Of a stretch of DNA of 64,000 bases, positions 9,233 to 18,292 are shown one piece after another; positions within the stretch are counted from its first letter, which is position 1, and each line of letters opens with the position of its first letter. Below the pieces are notes generated by a model. The model made no database searches. It had not been told where the DNA came from and saw nothing but the letters and a program-made list of their open reading frames with translations. Position numbers and translations under genes: made by a program. Source of the DNA: Pseudomonas sp. DY-1 (GTDB taxonomy: Bacteria > Pseudomonadota > Gammaproteobacteria > Pseudomonadales > Pseudomonadaceae); contig NZ_CP032616.1 of the NCBI RefSeq assembly GCF_003626975.1, positions 1,922,001 through 1,986,000 on the forward strand, written 5' to 3'.

Positions 9233-10792
9233 CTACGCCGGGTAGCCGGTGATGTCGCGAATCTTCCGGTACAGCGGCCGCAGCTGCTTGTACATCCCCC
9301 GGTAGACCTCCCGGTACAGCCGCTCGTAGGTGCGTTGTGCCTGCGGCTCCGGCTGGAACACCTGGCCCACACGCGTCATGGCACGGATGGCCGCCGGGAA
9401 ATCCGGGTGCAAACCCAGGCCCACCGCGCAATCGATGGCCGCACCGAGCCCCGAGGTTTCGTATACGTGCGGCCGCTCGGCCGGCAGGCCGAAGATGTCG
9501 GCGGTCAGTTGCATAGCCGCATCACTCTGGGAACCTCCACCTGATACCCGCAGACGCGTGATGGCCGTGCCGGAGCGTTTCTCTATCTGTTCCTTGCCTT
9601 GGCGAAGTGCATAGGCCAGGCCTTCGAGGATGGCCCTATAGATGTGCGCGCGGGTATGGACATCGCCGAAGCCGATGATCGATCCCTTCGCTTCCAGACC
9701 CGGCTCGCGGATGCCCGGCGACCAATACGGCTGCAACATCAGCCCCATGGAGCCAGGCGGCACGCTGTTGACCAACTCGTCGAACAACGCCTCGGGCTCT
9801 ACCCCCAGCTCCTTCGCCCGCTGCATTTCGCGCAGGCCGAACTCCTGCTTGAACCAGCTGACCATCCAGAATCCCCGATAGATCATCACTTCGGTGTTGA
9901 AGTGATCGGGAATCGCCGCCGGATATGGAGGGATCAGTGGAATGGTTTCCAGGTACTTGCGCCGCGTGGTGTTGATGGTCGCAGTCGTACCGTAGGACAG
10001 GCAGGCCACGCTCGGCTCCACCCCGCCAGCGCCAATTACTTCGCAGGCCTTGTCAGCCCCAGCGGCAATCAGCGGCAGACCTTCCGGAATACCGGTATGG
10101 CGGCTGGCCTCGGCAGTGATGCTACCCAGGCGCTCGCCGGGCTTGAAGAGTTCCGGCAACTGCTCGCGGCGCACGGGCATGGACTGCCATTTCCAGTCAC
10201 GCGACGGCGCCCACTGCAAGCGCTTGTAGTCGAACGGCAGGTAGGCGACCTGACATGCCACGGAATCGACGAAGCGACCGCACAAACGGTGACTGAGAAA
10301 GCCAGACAGCAGCAGGACCTTGTGGGTCCTGGACCAGAGCTCCGGTTGGTTCTGCGCAACCCAATTGGCTTCCGCCTGGGCGCGGAAGTAGTCCACCGTA
10401 CCTTCCAGCCCGATCGCCTTGAACAACCAGCCCCATGGTCCCTTGATTCTTCCCTTCACCTCGGCCTGGCGCTGGTCGAGCCAGAGAATGGCCGGACGCA
10501 ACGGCCGGCCCTCGTCGTCGACGTTGATGACTGTCCCGCGCTGGGTGGTCAGGGAGACACCACGGATCAGGCTGCGGTCGATATCCACTGATTCCCACAA
10601 CAGTCGGCAGGCTTCACCCAGGCTGTCCCAGTAGTAGTCCGGGTCCTGTTCGGCCCAGCCGGGCTGGCTGGAGTAATAGGCCTCCAGCGGTACCTTGCCC
10701 TTGCCCACCAGATTGCCTTGCAGGTCGAACAGCAGGGCGCGCACGCTCTGGGTGCCGTTGTCGATGGCCAGCAGATAGCTCTTTTCGCTCAC
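9233..10792 (-). CDS. FGGY-family carbohydrate kinase
   Basis: A 519-residue FGGY kinase of the actin/hexokinase fold. The N-terminal phosphate-1 motif is AIDNGTQSVRALLFD, and the C-terminal domain has RLRVSGGGSQSDAAMQLTADIFG. The family phosphorylates sugars and polyols such as glycerol, xylulose and gluconate; the substrate here is not known. It starts with GTG at 10792, preceded by AAGGA, 18 bp after the dehydrogenase gene, so it is the last gene of a three-gene operon on the minus strand. Confidence 0.88.
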   Translation of the reverse strand: MSEKSYLLAIDNGTQSVRALLFDLQGNLVGKGKVPLEAYYSSQPGWAEQDPDYYWDSLGEACRLLWESVDIDRSLIRGVSLTTQRGTVINVDDEGRPLRPAILWLDQRQAEVKGRIKGPWGWLFKAIGLEGTVDYFRAQAEANWVAQNQPELWSRTHKVLLLSGFLSHRLCGRFVDSVACQVAYLPFDYKRLQWAPSRDWKWQSMPVRREQLPELFKPGERLGSITAEASRHTGIPEGLPLIAAGADKACEVIGAGGVEPSVACLSYGTTATINTTRRKYLETIPLIPPYPAAIPDHFNTEVMIYRGFWMVSWFKQEFGLREMQRAKELGVEPEALFDELVNSVPPGSMGLMLQPYWSPGIREPGLEAKGSIIGFGDVHTRAHIYRAILEGLAYALRQGKEQIEKRSGTAITRLRVSGGGSQSDAAMQLTADIFGLPAERPHVYETSGLGAAIDCAVGLGLHPDFPAAIRAMTRVGQVFQPEPQAQRTYERLYREVYRGMYKQLRPLYRKIRDITGYPA

Positions 10793-10810
10793 GATGCGTC
10801 CTTGTTCTTG

Positions 10811-12385
10811 TTATTCGGGCAGGCTGTAGCAGTGACGCCAGAGCGCCAGGTAAGCCGCCTCTTCGTCTGCCCAGCGGAAATCGTCCCAGCCCAGCAGCGG
10901 CTGACACAGCGAGCGGATGCGCGGCAACTCCGCGCGGGCACCTTCAGGCAGCAACAGACCGAGGCGCGTGCGGCGCAGCAACAGGTCATCCAGGTGCAGG
11001 ACCAATTCACCCTCCGCCGCCCAGGCCAGTTCGGCCCAGAGCGTATTCGTGGTTCCGACGCGCCCATTGCCGATCTTCGCGACCCAGCGAGCCAGCTCGG
11101 CGGCACTTCGTCCATGCCGGCCTGCCAGACGCAGACGCTGGGCTGGCGACAGGCTCGCAGCGTCCGGAGCTGCACAAGGCATGAAGACCGGGCCATCGCC
11201 CTCCTCCAGCGTCCGGCCGACGAAGCCCGCGCAGGCATGCAGCACCTCCAGCGCCAACAAACGGAAGGTGGTCAACTTGCCGCCGGCCAGGGTGACGCAG
11301 CCGGGCTCCATCCAGAGGACATGCTCGCGTTTCTCATCCGACGGTCTCAGCCGTGCCTCGCCATCGCTCACCACCGGCCGAACACCCGCCCAGGTGGACA
11401 GCACATCGTCACGGCCGATCCGCACAGCGGGGAACTGCAAGGCGCAGGCCTCCAGCAGGTAGTCGACTTCCGCCTCAGTGATGCGTGCGTCCCGGTCCAG
11501 CTCTTCCCGGTGATCGAGATCGGTGGTGCCAATCACAGTCGCCCCTTCCCAAGGGAAGACGAATACCGGCCGACCGTCCGTGGGGTGCATGAAGCTGATC
11601 GCATGGGCCAGCGGCAGACGCCACCCCGCAATCAGTAGGTGACTGCCGCGCAAGGGACGGATGTGCTCCGTGCCCTGCACAGTACGCAGACGATCAGCCC
11701 AGGCACCCGTGGCCTGGGCCACCGCACGGCTGCGGAAGGTGAATCGTTGACCACTTTCCAGGTCCTCGGCCTCCAGGCCGGTCACGCTGCCTTCTTCCCG
11801 TCGCAAGTTCACCACACGCATGCCGTTCAGGGCCTCGCCGCCTTCAGCACGGGCCTCTCCCAGCACCCGCATTACCAACCGGGCGTCGTCGGTTACCGCA
11901 TCGAAGAAACGGGTGCCGCCCTGAAGGCCGCCTTCGTCCAGGCCGGGCACCAGATAGCGCAGCTGCTGCAGCGGGTAGTACAGGTGGTTGCGGCGCCCGG
12001 CCAGGGCGTCATAGACCGCCAGCAGACCGCCGAATACGCGCGGCCCCGGAAAGCTGCCGCGGTGCGGCATGACGAAACTCAACGGCTCCACCAGTCCCGG
12101 CGCTTCAGCCAGCAGACGCTGGCGTTCTCGCACCGAGGCGCGGGTAAGGCCGAACTGGCCCTTGGCGATGTAGCGCAAGCCGCCGTGGACCATCTTCGAG
12201 GAGCGACTCGACGTCCCCCAGGCGAAATCCCGCTGCTCCAGCAGCAGGCATTTCCAACCGCGCCTCGCCGCTTCCCGCAGGATTCCGGCGCCGCATATGC
12301 CGCCGCCGACCACGATCAGGTCCCATTCCCTGCTGGCCAGTTCCGGCAAGGCTGCGGCGCGCCAACCGGCGTTCCAGGCGGCCAT
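10811..12385 (-). CDS. FAD-dependent glycerol-3-phosphate dehydrogenase-like protein
   Basis: A 524-residue GlpD-type oxidoreductase. The Rossmann FAD motif IVVGGGICGAGILREAARRG is at about 25-44, followed by GTSSRSSKMVHGGLRYI and GTTDLDHREELDRDARIT, typical of the GlpD/DAO fold, and a C-terminal helical domain. GlpD oxidises sn-glycerol-3-phosphate to DHAP into the quinone pool. This is a second-type paralogue sitting with a kinase and a FAD oxidase, so it may act on another polyol phosphate. The upstream stop is GAGGATTGA and the ATG at 12385 follows two bases later, using GAGGA as its binding site; translational coupling is likely. Confidence 0.88.
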   Translation of the reverse strand: MAAWNAGWRAAALPELASREWDLIVVGGGICGAGILREAARRGWKCLLLEQRDFAWGTSSRSSKMVHGGLRYIAKGQFGLTRASVRERQRLLAEAPGLVEPLSFVMPHRGSFPGPRVFGGLLAVYDALAGRRNHLYYPLQQLRYLVPGLDEGGLQGGTRFFDAVTDDARLVMRVLGEARAEGGEALNGMRVVNLRREEGSVTGLEAEDLESGQRFTFRSRAVAQATGAWADRLRTVQGTEHIRPLRGSHLLIAGWRLPLAHAISFMHPTDGRPVFVFPWEGATVIGTTDLDHREELDRDARITEAEVDYLLEACALQFPAVRIGRDDVLSTWAGVRPVVSDGEARLRPSDEKREHVLWMEPGCVTLAGGKLTTFRLLALEVLHACAGFVGRTLEEGDGPVFMPCAAPDAASLSPAQRLRLAGRHGRSAAELARWVAKIGNGRVGTTNTLWAELAWAAEGELVLHLDDLLLRRTRLGLLLPEGARAELPRIRSLCQPLLGWDDFRWADEEAAYLALWRHCYSLPE

Positions 12386-12387
12386 GT

Positions 12388-13983
12388 TCAATCCTCGAAC
12401 AGCACGCCGGGGGCGAGACGGCCCTCGGGGTCGAAGTGCTGCGCCAGGCTGCGCAGGGCGGACATGCCCAGAGGCCCTTTCTCCGCCGGCAGCCAGGGCG
12501 CGTGATCGCGGCCAACGCCGTGCTGATGGCTGATGGTGCCGCGATTCTGCGCGATCACCTCACTGGCGACGCGCTTGAGTTTGCTCCAGCGCGCCAGGGC
12601 GTCAGCGTAACTCGCACCAGGACGATAGACATAGGTGGTGTAGATGCTCGAACCCTCGCCATAAACGTGGGACAGGTGCGTGAACACATGGACCCGCTCG
12701 CCCTCATCCGTCAGGCCATTGCGCAGACTGGCCTCGATCTTGCCGAGCAGACTGTCGACGTTAACCCAGTCGGTGGCCGTTTCCAGGGTGTCCACCACAT
12801 AGCCTGCACCCCACAGCGCGTGGCGCAGGTAGGGGAAACGGAAGCGGTTGTGCTCCCACTTCTTGCCCAGCAAGGTGCCGGTGAATACACCACCGAAGGC
12901 CTTCAACAGGCGCCTGGCCTGCTTCAGCGATGTGGCGTTCTGCAAGCGGTTGCCAGTCACGCCGAAAGTCAGCATGCATTTGCCGGCGCCCGCCCCGCGC
13001 AGCGCCAGGTACCTTTCCAGCAGTGCAATCTGCCCCGGATGGCCAGCCAGGGCCAACTGGGTTTCCGTCTCGATAGCATTCGACAGACGCAGCATGGACA
13101 GCGGCACCCGCGCCTGGGCAAGGCGGCGAATACCCTTGAGGGCCTGGCTCCAGCTGGGGAGGAAAACCGCGTAGAAGGACTCCTGATCTGCCAGCGGAGT
13201 GACCCGCACCCGCACTTCGGAAATCACCCCGAAGCGCCCTTCTGAGCCGAGCACCATCTCGCGCAGATCCGGGCCCGCAGCCGACGCCGGGAAGGTGGGC
13301 AGTTCCATGGGGCCGGCAAAGGTCTCCAGCGTGCCTCCGGCAAACAGCTGCTCGATGCGCCCGTAACGCAGGGATTGCTGGCCACTTGAACGGCTCGCCA
13401 CCCAGCCGCCAAGGGTGGACAGCTCCCAGGACTGCGGGAAATGACCAAGGGTGTAGCCACGGGCACGAAGCTGGCTTTCCACTTGCGGTCCGTTGGCGCC
13501 GGGGCCGAAGGTGGCTATCTGGCTTTCCTCGTCCAGCTCCAGCATGCGGTTCATGCGCGCCAGGGAGAGCGTCAGCACCGGCCGCTCGCTGGCTTGAGGA
13601 TTGATATGGCCCGCCACCGACGTGCCGCCGCCATAGGGAATCAGTATCAGGTCGCGTTCGGCCGCCAAGGCCAGCAGCTCGCGGATCTGCTCCGGGGTTT
13701 CTGGGAAGGCCACACCATCTGGGAACTGGCCGAAGTCTCCCTCGCGCATTGCCAGCCAGTCCGGCAGGCTTTGGCCACGGGCGTGGCGCACGCGAGTCTC
13801 GGCATCCAGGCTGATCAGCGGATGTGCCACAAGGCGCGAAGCCGGTACACGAGCCAGCACCTGCTGCAGACTTGCGTCAGCCAGAGGCTGGCCCGCGCTG
13901 ATGCGCTCGGCCAGGAAGGCCGCTCCATTGGCCGGCAGCTCCACCACCGTCGCCTCATCGCCCCAGCCGTTCCAGCGTCGCAT
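12388..13983 (-). CDS. FAD-linked oxidase, alkyl-DHAP synthase-like (YgcU type)
   Basis: A 531-residue flavoprotein of the VAO/FAD_binding_4 family. The FAD-binding loop is LIPYGGGTSVAGHINPQ, with NGPQVESQLRARGYTLGHFPQS after it, and the C-terminal part has HQHGVGRDHAPWL. This is the pattern of alkyldihydroxyacetonephosphate synthases and E. coli YgcU. No peroxisomal or ether-lipid context exists here, so the reaction is unknown. First gene of the operon oxidase, GlpD-like, kinase, and divergent from an AraC-type regulator, which probably controls it. Confidence 0.86.
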   Translation of the reverse strand: MRRWNGWGDEATVVELPANGAAFLAERISAGQPLADASLQQVLARVPASRLVAHPLISLDAETRVRHARGQSLPDWLAMREGDFGQFPDGVAFPETPEQIRELLALAAERDLILIPYGGGTSVAGHINPQASERPVLTLSLARMNRMLELDEESQIATFGPGANGPQVESQLRARGYTLGHFPQSWELSTLGGWVASRSSGQQSLRYGRIEQLFAGGTLETFAGPMELPTFPASAAGPDLREMVLGSEGRFGVISEVRVRVTPLADQESFYAVFLPSWSQALKGIRRLAQARVPLSMLRLSNAIETETQLALAGHPGQIALLERYLALRGAGAGKCMLTFGVTGNRLQNATSLKQARRLLKAFGGVFTGTLLGKKWEHNRFRFPYLRHALWGAGYVVDTLETATDWVNVDSLLGKIEASLRNGLTDEGERVHVFTHLSHVYGEGSSIYTTYVYRPGASYADALARWSKLKRVASEVIAQNRGTISHQHGVGRDHAPWLPAEKGPLGMSALRSLAQHFDPEGRLAPGVLFED

Positions 13984-14109
13984 GCCGTTCTCCTTGTTCG
14001 GGTTATTTCGTAGGTCTTCGATGGCTGCCTATACTAGCCAGCCGCCCAAAGGCGTCACTGTCGGATCGGGACAGTGGCCATCGCCAATCAGGACATAACA
14101 AGAAAACGC

Positions 14110-15132
14110 ATGCACGCCCTCGGCTATACCTCCGTTCCCGCCCTTCTCAAGTACCTGCGCCACGCGGAACAGCTTGGCCTGGAACAGGCCTCCGTCCTCG
14201 CTGCCGCCGGGCTCAGCCCGGAGGACCTCGCGGACAACGGCCGACGCCTGCCCAGTGAAGCCCACGAACGTCTGCTGGACCATCTGATCCGGGAATCCGG
14301 TGACCCACTCTTCGGCCTGCACTCAGCGCGCTACGTGCAACCCGGTTCCTGGAGCGTGCTGGGCTACATCACCATGAACTGCGCCACCCTGGGCGAGGCC
14401 ATGAGCCGCATCGCGCCTTACGAGAAGCTGGTGGGCGACATGGGCGTGAGCCGCATCGAGGCCGAGGACGACCTGGTGCGGATGATCTGGAACTGCCGCC
14501 ACCAGGACCCGGCCATTCGCCGCCACATGGTGGAAAACGTGCTCGCCTCCTGGCTGCTCTACGCCCGCTGGATCGCCGACATGCAGCGCTCGCCGAGGGA
14601 AGTGTGGTTCGAACACGCCCAACCCGAGGCGACCCGCATCGAAGACTATGAAGAGGTATTCGGCTGCCCGGTGCGTTTCGAACAGCCCTGCAATGCCCTG
14701 CTGGTACCCCTTGAATACCTCGCCGTGCCACTACGTCAGGCCGATGCCAACCTGCTGCGTACCCTGGAAGAACATGCACTGGCACTGATGGCGGGGCTGG
14801 ATGACGACGAGCCGCTTCCGCAGCGAGTCAAGAATGCGCTGCGCCTACTGCTCAAGGATGGCCTGCCGCGTAAGGAACGGGTGGCGGAAAAATTCCACAT
14901 GACGGTCCGCACCCTGCAGCGCCACTTGCAGCAAGCAGGCACCAGCTACCAGCAGATACTCGATGAACTACGCCGCGAACTGGCCGAACATTACCTGCTG
15001 CGCAGCGACCTGCCGATCCAGGACATCGCCTGCTACCTGGGTTTCACCGAATCCCGCTCCTTCCATCGCAGCTTCAAAACCTGGACCGGGCAGACGCCAG
15101 GGGAGTATCGGGAGGCGAAGAGGCAGGCGTGA
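14110..15132 (+). CDS. AraC-family transcriptional regulator
   Basis: A 340-residue regulator. The N-terminal two thirds match the Arabinose_bd-type domain of the OruR/GbdR-like group (SVPALLKYLRHAEQLGLE...), and the C-terminal 90 residues are an AraC HTH pair (VAEKFHMTVRTLQRHLQQAGTSYQQI ... QDIACYLGFTESRSFHRSFKTWTGQTPGEYR). It is divergent from the FAD oxidase / GlpD-like / kinase operon and is inferred to be its activator. The ATG at 14110 is taken as start; a GTG 36 bp upstream is also possible, and neither has a strong binding site. Confidence 0.88.
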   Translation: MHALGYTSVPALLKYLRHAEQLGLEQASVLAAAGLSPEDLADNGRRLPSEAHERLLDHLIRESGDPLFGLHSARYVQPGSWSVLGYITMNCATLGEAMSRIAPYEKLVGDMGVSRIEAEDDLVRMIWNCRHQDPAIRRHMVENVLASWLLYARWIADMQRSPREVWFEHAQPEATRIEDYEEVFGCPVRFEQPCNALLVPLEYLAVPLRQADANLLRTLEEHALALMAGLDDDEPLPQRVKNALRLLLKDGLPRKERVAEKFHMTVRTLQRHLQQAGTSYQQILDELRRELAEHYLLRSDLPIQDIACYLGFTESRSFHRSFKTWTGQTPGEYREAKRQA

Positions 15133-15180
15133 ACAGCCTATAGGGGATCAATCCTGTAGGGACTTGACCAACCAGAGCAG

Positions 15181-16395
15181 TCAGGCCTGCAACTCACTCA
15201 ACGGAATAAAGCGCAAGGTATCGCCCTCGGCCAAAGTGGTGCCTTCCAGCACTTCCACCAGCCCCTCTGCCCAAGCGGCACTGCGCAACACACCCGAACT
15301 CTGGTTCGGGTAGATCACCGCGCGGCCGTTCTCCAGCCGTGCTCGCAGGTACTCGCGACGATTACCCGGCTTCTTCCAGGTAAAGCCGGCAGGCACCACG
15401 AACCCGAGCGGCTCCACCTCTTCGACGCCTAGACGACGCAGCAAGTAGGGCCGCGCCAAAAGGCCGAAAGTCACCAGCGTCGATGCCGGGTTACCCGGCA
15501 AGCCGATTACCGGTACGCCGCGGAAGTGCCCGAAAGTCAGGGGCTTCCCTGGTTTGATCGCCAGTTTCCACAGTGCTAGTTCGCCCGCTTCGCGCAGCGC
15601 CTCACCCAGGAAATCCGCCTCGCCCACGGAAACGCCGCCGGTGGAGAGAATCAGGTCCACCTGCCCCAACTCGGCCAGCGCCTTGCGGGTCAGCTCCAGA
15701 TCGTCTGCGAGGATGCCGGCGTCCACGACCGAACACCCCAAACGCTTGAGCCAGGCGATCAGCAGACTGCGGTTGCTGTTGTAGATCTGCCCCGGTCCCA
15801 GCGGCTGGCCGGGCGGTACCAGTTCGTCGCCGGTGGAGATCACCGCCACGAGGGGACGACGGCGCACCAGCAACTCTGCAGCACCCAGGGAAGCGCACAG
15901 CCCCATTTCGATAGGGCCAAGTCGCGTACCGGCGGGCAATACGCTATCGCCAGTGCGGGTTTCCTGGCCGCGTGGACGGACGTTCTGCCCTGCTCTAAGC
16001 GGCTCGAGAAAACGCACCCTGCCATCGGGCAGGACTTCGGCGTTCTCCTGCATTTCCACCAGGTCCGCGCCTTCGGGCAGCGGCGCACCGGTGAAGATGC
16101 GCGCGCAAGTGCCAGGTTTCAGCGGCTCCGGTGCACTGCCGGCAAGAATGCGCTGGCTCACTATGAGAGGCTCGCCCTGCCAGTCGGCCAAACGCAGGGC
16201 AAAACCGTCCATTGCGCTGTTGTCCCACGGTGGAAGGTCGAGACCGGCCACCAGCGGTTCGGCCAGTACGCGGCCGTCGGCCTCAGCCAGGGCCACGGTT
16301 TCACACGCATCGATCGGCGCAGCCACCGCCAACGCCAGCAAGCGCGCCAGGGCGTCCTCGACCGGCATCAGGCCGGGATGGTCGCATCCACTCAT
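15181..16395 (-). CDS. moeA: Molybdopterin molybdenumtransferase MoeA
   Basis: A 404-residue MoeA: domain with PVEDALARLLALA, then VSIGEADFLGEAL-type MoCF region (LSTGGVSVGEADF), PGKPLTFGHFRGVPVIGLPGNPAST and a C-terminal beta-barrel with YPNQSSGVL. MoeA inserts molybdate into adenylylated molybdopterin. Its ATG at 16395 overlaps the moaB stop as ATGA, so the two genes are translationally coupled. A longer frame to 16446 lies inside moaB and is rejected. Confidence 0.93.
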   Translation of the reverse strand: MSGCDHPGLMPVEDALARLLALAVAAPIDACETVALAEADGRVLAEPLVAGLDLPPWDNSAMDGFALRLADWQGEPLIVSQRILAGSAPEPLKPGTCARIFTGAPLPEGADLVEMQENAEVLPDGRVRFLEPLRAGQNVRPRGQETRTGDSVLPAGTRLGPIEMGLCASLGAAELLVRRRPLVAVISTGDELVPPGQPLGPGQIYNSNRSLLIAWLKRLGCSVVDAGILADDLELTRKALAELGQVDLILSTGGVSVGEADFLGEALREAGELALWKLAIKPGKPLTFGHFRGVPVIGLPGNPASTLVTFGLLARPYLLRRLGVEEVEPLGFVVPAGFTWKKPGNRREYLRARLENGRAVIYPNQSSGVLRSAAWAEGLVEVLEGTTLAEGDTLRFIPLSELQA

Positions 16396-16931
16396 CCGCG
16401 GCTCTCGCAAGCATTGGCCTGAGTCAGGTGCGGTACGAAGTTGCACGGACGATGGCGGTTATCCAGTTGCTCGGCGAGGATGCCGTCCCAGGCCGTTCGG
16501 CAGGCATTGGTCGAGCCCGGCAGGCAGCATACGAGCGTGCCGTTGGCCAGTCCGGCCAGCGCGCGGGACTGCATGGTCGAGGTGCCGATATCTGCCACGG
16601 AAATCTGCCGGAAGTATTCGCCGAAGCCGTCCACCTGCTTGTCCAGCAAGCAGGCCACCGCTTCGGGAGTGCTGTCACGGCTGGTGAAACCGGTACCGCC
16701 GGTGATGAGCACCACCTGCACTTGATCGTCGGCGATCCAGGTGGCGACCTGGGCGCGGATCTTGTACAGGTCATCCTTCAGCAGCACGCGCGCGGCCAGG
16801 TTGTGCCCGGCGGCGGTCAGGCGGTCGACGAAGAGCTGGCCGGAGGTATCGGTCTCCAGGCTGCGGGTATCACTGACGGTTAGAACGGCGATATTGAGCG
16901 GCACGAACACCGCCTCGGCCTTGTGACTCAT
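16392..16931 (-). CDS. moaB: Molybdenum cofactor biosynthesis protein B
   Basis: A 179-residue MoaB/Mog-type protein with NIAVLTVSDTRSLETDTSG at the N-terminus and the molybdopterin-binding signature LITGGTGFTSRDSTPEAV. MoaB/MogA adenylylates molybdopterin before molybdenum insertion. The ATG at 16931 is chosen because the protein family begins there (MSHKAEAVFVPLNIAV); the frame is open to 17174. It is coupled to moeA and divergent from mobA, grouping three cofactor genes. Confidence 0.92.
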   Translation of the reverse strand: MSHKAEAVFVPLNIAVLTVSDTRSLETDTSGQLFVDRLTAAGHNLAARVLLKDDLYKIRAQVATWIADDQVQVVLITGGTGFTSRDSTPEAVACLLDKQVDGFGEYFRQISVADIGTSTMQSRALAGLANGTLVCCLPGSTNACRTAWDGILAEQLDNRHRPCNFVPHLTQANACESRG

Positions 16932-16998
16932 GGCAGGCTTCCAGTTGTAGGTGTGAATGCCCGGTGTTATATCACAGCGCCGCACCGGAGACCTTTCG

Positions 16999-17586
16999 AT
17001 GACCGACCAACCCTTGCCGCACTGCTCCGTCCTGCTGCTTTCCGGCGGTCGCGGCCAGCGTCTGGGCGGCCGCGACAAGGGCCTGGTCGAGTGGTGCGGT
17101 CGCCCCCTGATCGCCTGGCTGCACGAGCGGGTCCGCCCCCTTACCGACGACCTGATCATTTCCTGCAATCGCAACGCCGAGCAATACGCAGCCTGGGCCG
17201 ACCAACTGGTACAAGACGACAGCCCGGACTATCCGGGACCGCTGGCCGGCATCCGTGCGGGTCTGGCGGTGGCCCATCACGATCAGGTGCTGATACTCCC
17301 CTGCGACGCCCCTCAGGTGGACGACACGCTGATTGCCAGCCTTCTCGCCGCCGCCTGCGAGCGTCCGGTGATGGTCCGCCAGGGTGAACTCTGGGAGCCG
17401 CTGTTCTGCGTGCTACCCCGTAGGGTACTGCCGATACTGGAAGCCGGCTGGCAGGCCGGAGAGCGCAGCCCACAGCGCATTCTCAGGCAACTGGACCCGG
17501 TCGCAGTGGTCTGCCCGGAAGGCGATCCACGGCTAGCCAACCTGAATACACCCGATCTGCTAGGCCCCTCGTGCCCCGGAAACTGA
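16999..17586 (+). CDS. mobA: Molybdenum cofactor guanylyltransferase MobA
   Basis: A 195-residue nucleotidyltransferase. The GTP-binding signature [19 protein letters not shown] is at about 11-29, and [11 protein letters not shown] and [12 protein letters not shown] follow. MobA attaches GMP to Mo-molybdopterin to give MGD for enzymes such as nitrate reductase and formate dehydrogenase. ATG 16999 follows CCGGAG at suitable spacing. Divergent from moaB across 67 bp. Confidence 0.92.
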   Translation: MTDQPLPHCSVLLLSGGRGQRLGGRDKGLVEWCGRPLIAWLHERVRPLTDDLIISCNRNAEQYAAWADQLVQDDSPDYPGPLAGIRAGLAVAHHDQVLILPCDAPQVDDTLIASLLAAACERPVMVRQGELWEPLFCVLPRRVLPILEAGWQAGERSPQRILRQLDPVAVVCPEGDPRLANLNTPDLLGPSCPGN

Positions 17587-17664
17587 GTCAGATTTCTGGA
17601 ACTTTGCCAGGAAGTTCTTCGTCAGAAGCTCCGTACAACCAGCGTAATCATCAAGGAGATGACG

Positions 17665-17886
17665 ATGAACCAGCGGATAGTCCCCGCTTTCCTGCTCGCA
17701 ATGGGTCTTTTCACTCTGGCCGGCTGTTCTTCGCCGACAGTGATCACCCTGAATGACGGGCGTGAAATCCAGGCCGTGGACAAACCCGAATTTGACGACG
17801 ACTCGGGTTTCTACGAGTTCGAACAATTGGACGGCAAGCGTGCCAAGGTGAACAAGGATCAGGTCCGCACCATCAAGGAACTCTGA
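17665..17886 (+). CDS. Small lipoprotein, YgdI/YgdR family
   Basis: A 73-residue protein with a lipoprotein signal peptide ending in the lipobox LAGC, followed by the YgdI/YgdR SH3-like domain (TVITLNDGREIQAVDKPEFDDDSGFYEFEQLDGKRAKVNKDQV). It should be anchored to the outer membrane; function unknown. The ATG at 17665 is preferred over the one at 17659 because AAGGAG directly abuts the earlier codon and sits six bases before the later one. Confidence 0.9.
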   Translation: MNQRIVPAFLLAMGLFTLAGCSSPTVITLNDGREIQAVDKPEFDDDSGFYEFEQLDGKRAKVNKDQVRTIKEL

Positions 17887-17893
17887 TTCCCAC

Positions 17894-17927
17894 GGCCCGC
17901 TCGCGCACTGCCAGCGAAGCGGGCCTT
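17894..17927 (+). terminator. Terminator after the small lipoprotein gene
   Basis: Outer stem GGCCCGC (17894-17900) with GCGGGCC (17919-17925), extended inward by TCGC/GCGA, followed by TT only. A weak U-run but a stable hairpin. Confidence 0.55.
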
Positions 17928-18049
17928 CACCCTCCCGCAGCAACCCCGCGTCATTCTTAGCCTCCCGCGCCGCGATGCAGAGAAAATAAAAAATTTCTCG
18001 CTAACCCCTTGTAGGCCAAAAGTTTTTCTGTAGAATGCGCGCCACACAA

Positions 18050-18126
18050 CGGAGCGTAGCGCAGCTTGGTAGCGCGTCTCGTTCGGGACGAGAAGGTCGC
18101 TGGTTCGAATCCAGTCGCTCCGACCA
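18050..18126 (+). tRNA. tRNA-Pro (anticodon CGG)
   Basis: A complete 77-nt tRNA. Acceptor arms CGGAGCG and CGCTCCG pair perfectly, the anticodon loop is TTCGGGA between TCTCG and CGAGA, giving anticodon CGG for proline codon CCG, and the T arm contains GGTTCGAATCC. The CCA end is encoded (18124-18126). It is also the integration site of the satellite: bases 18104-18120 recur at 31822-31838. Confidence 0.97.
18104..18120 (+). repeat. attL core, 3' end of tRNA-Pro
   Basis: TTCGAATCCAGTCGCTC, identical to 31822-31838. Past the core the two copies read CGACCAAT (left) and GACCAAAC (right), so identity would continue to CGACCAA but for one missing C on the right. Confidence 0.9.
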
Positions 18127-18241
18127 ATACGATGTTTCTGGTTGTCCCAAGTAGTACCAGAAACACCCTGAAAAGCCCGCCCAGTGCGGGCTTTCTTGTT
18201 TCTAGCTGTACCATGTGGTCTCAGGTCAATTCACCCCGCCG

Positions 18242-18289
18242 TGTATGCCAGACGTGTATGCCCGGGAAAATTCGAACCGGAGGCATACA
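18242..18289. repeat. Candidate integrase arm sites, left end
   Basis: TGTATGCC occurs at 18242-18249 and 18255-18262, and inverted as GGCATACA at 18282-18289, just before the integrase start. The same octamer recurs twice near the right end (31749-31768). Short repeats near both att cores are expected for tyrosine integrase arm-type or excisionase sites; the assignment is inferred. Confidence 0.5.
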
Positions 18290-18292
18290 AGG

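Noticed and set aside
9599..10591. 330-codon frame opposite the FGGY kinase
   Set aside because: Antisense shadow in GC-rich DNA; no start signal or family resemblance.
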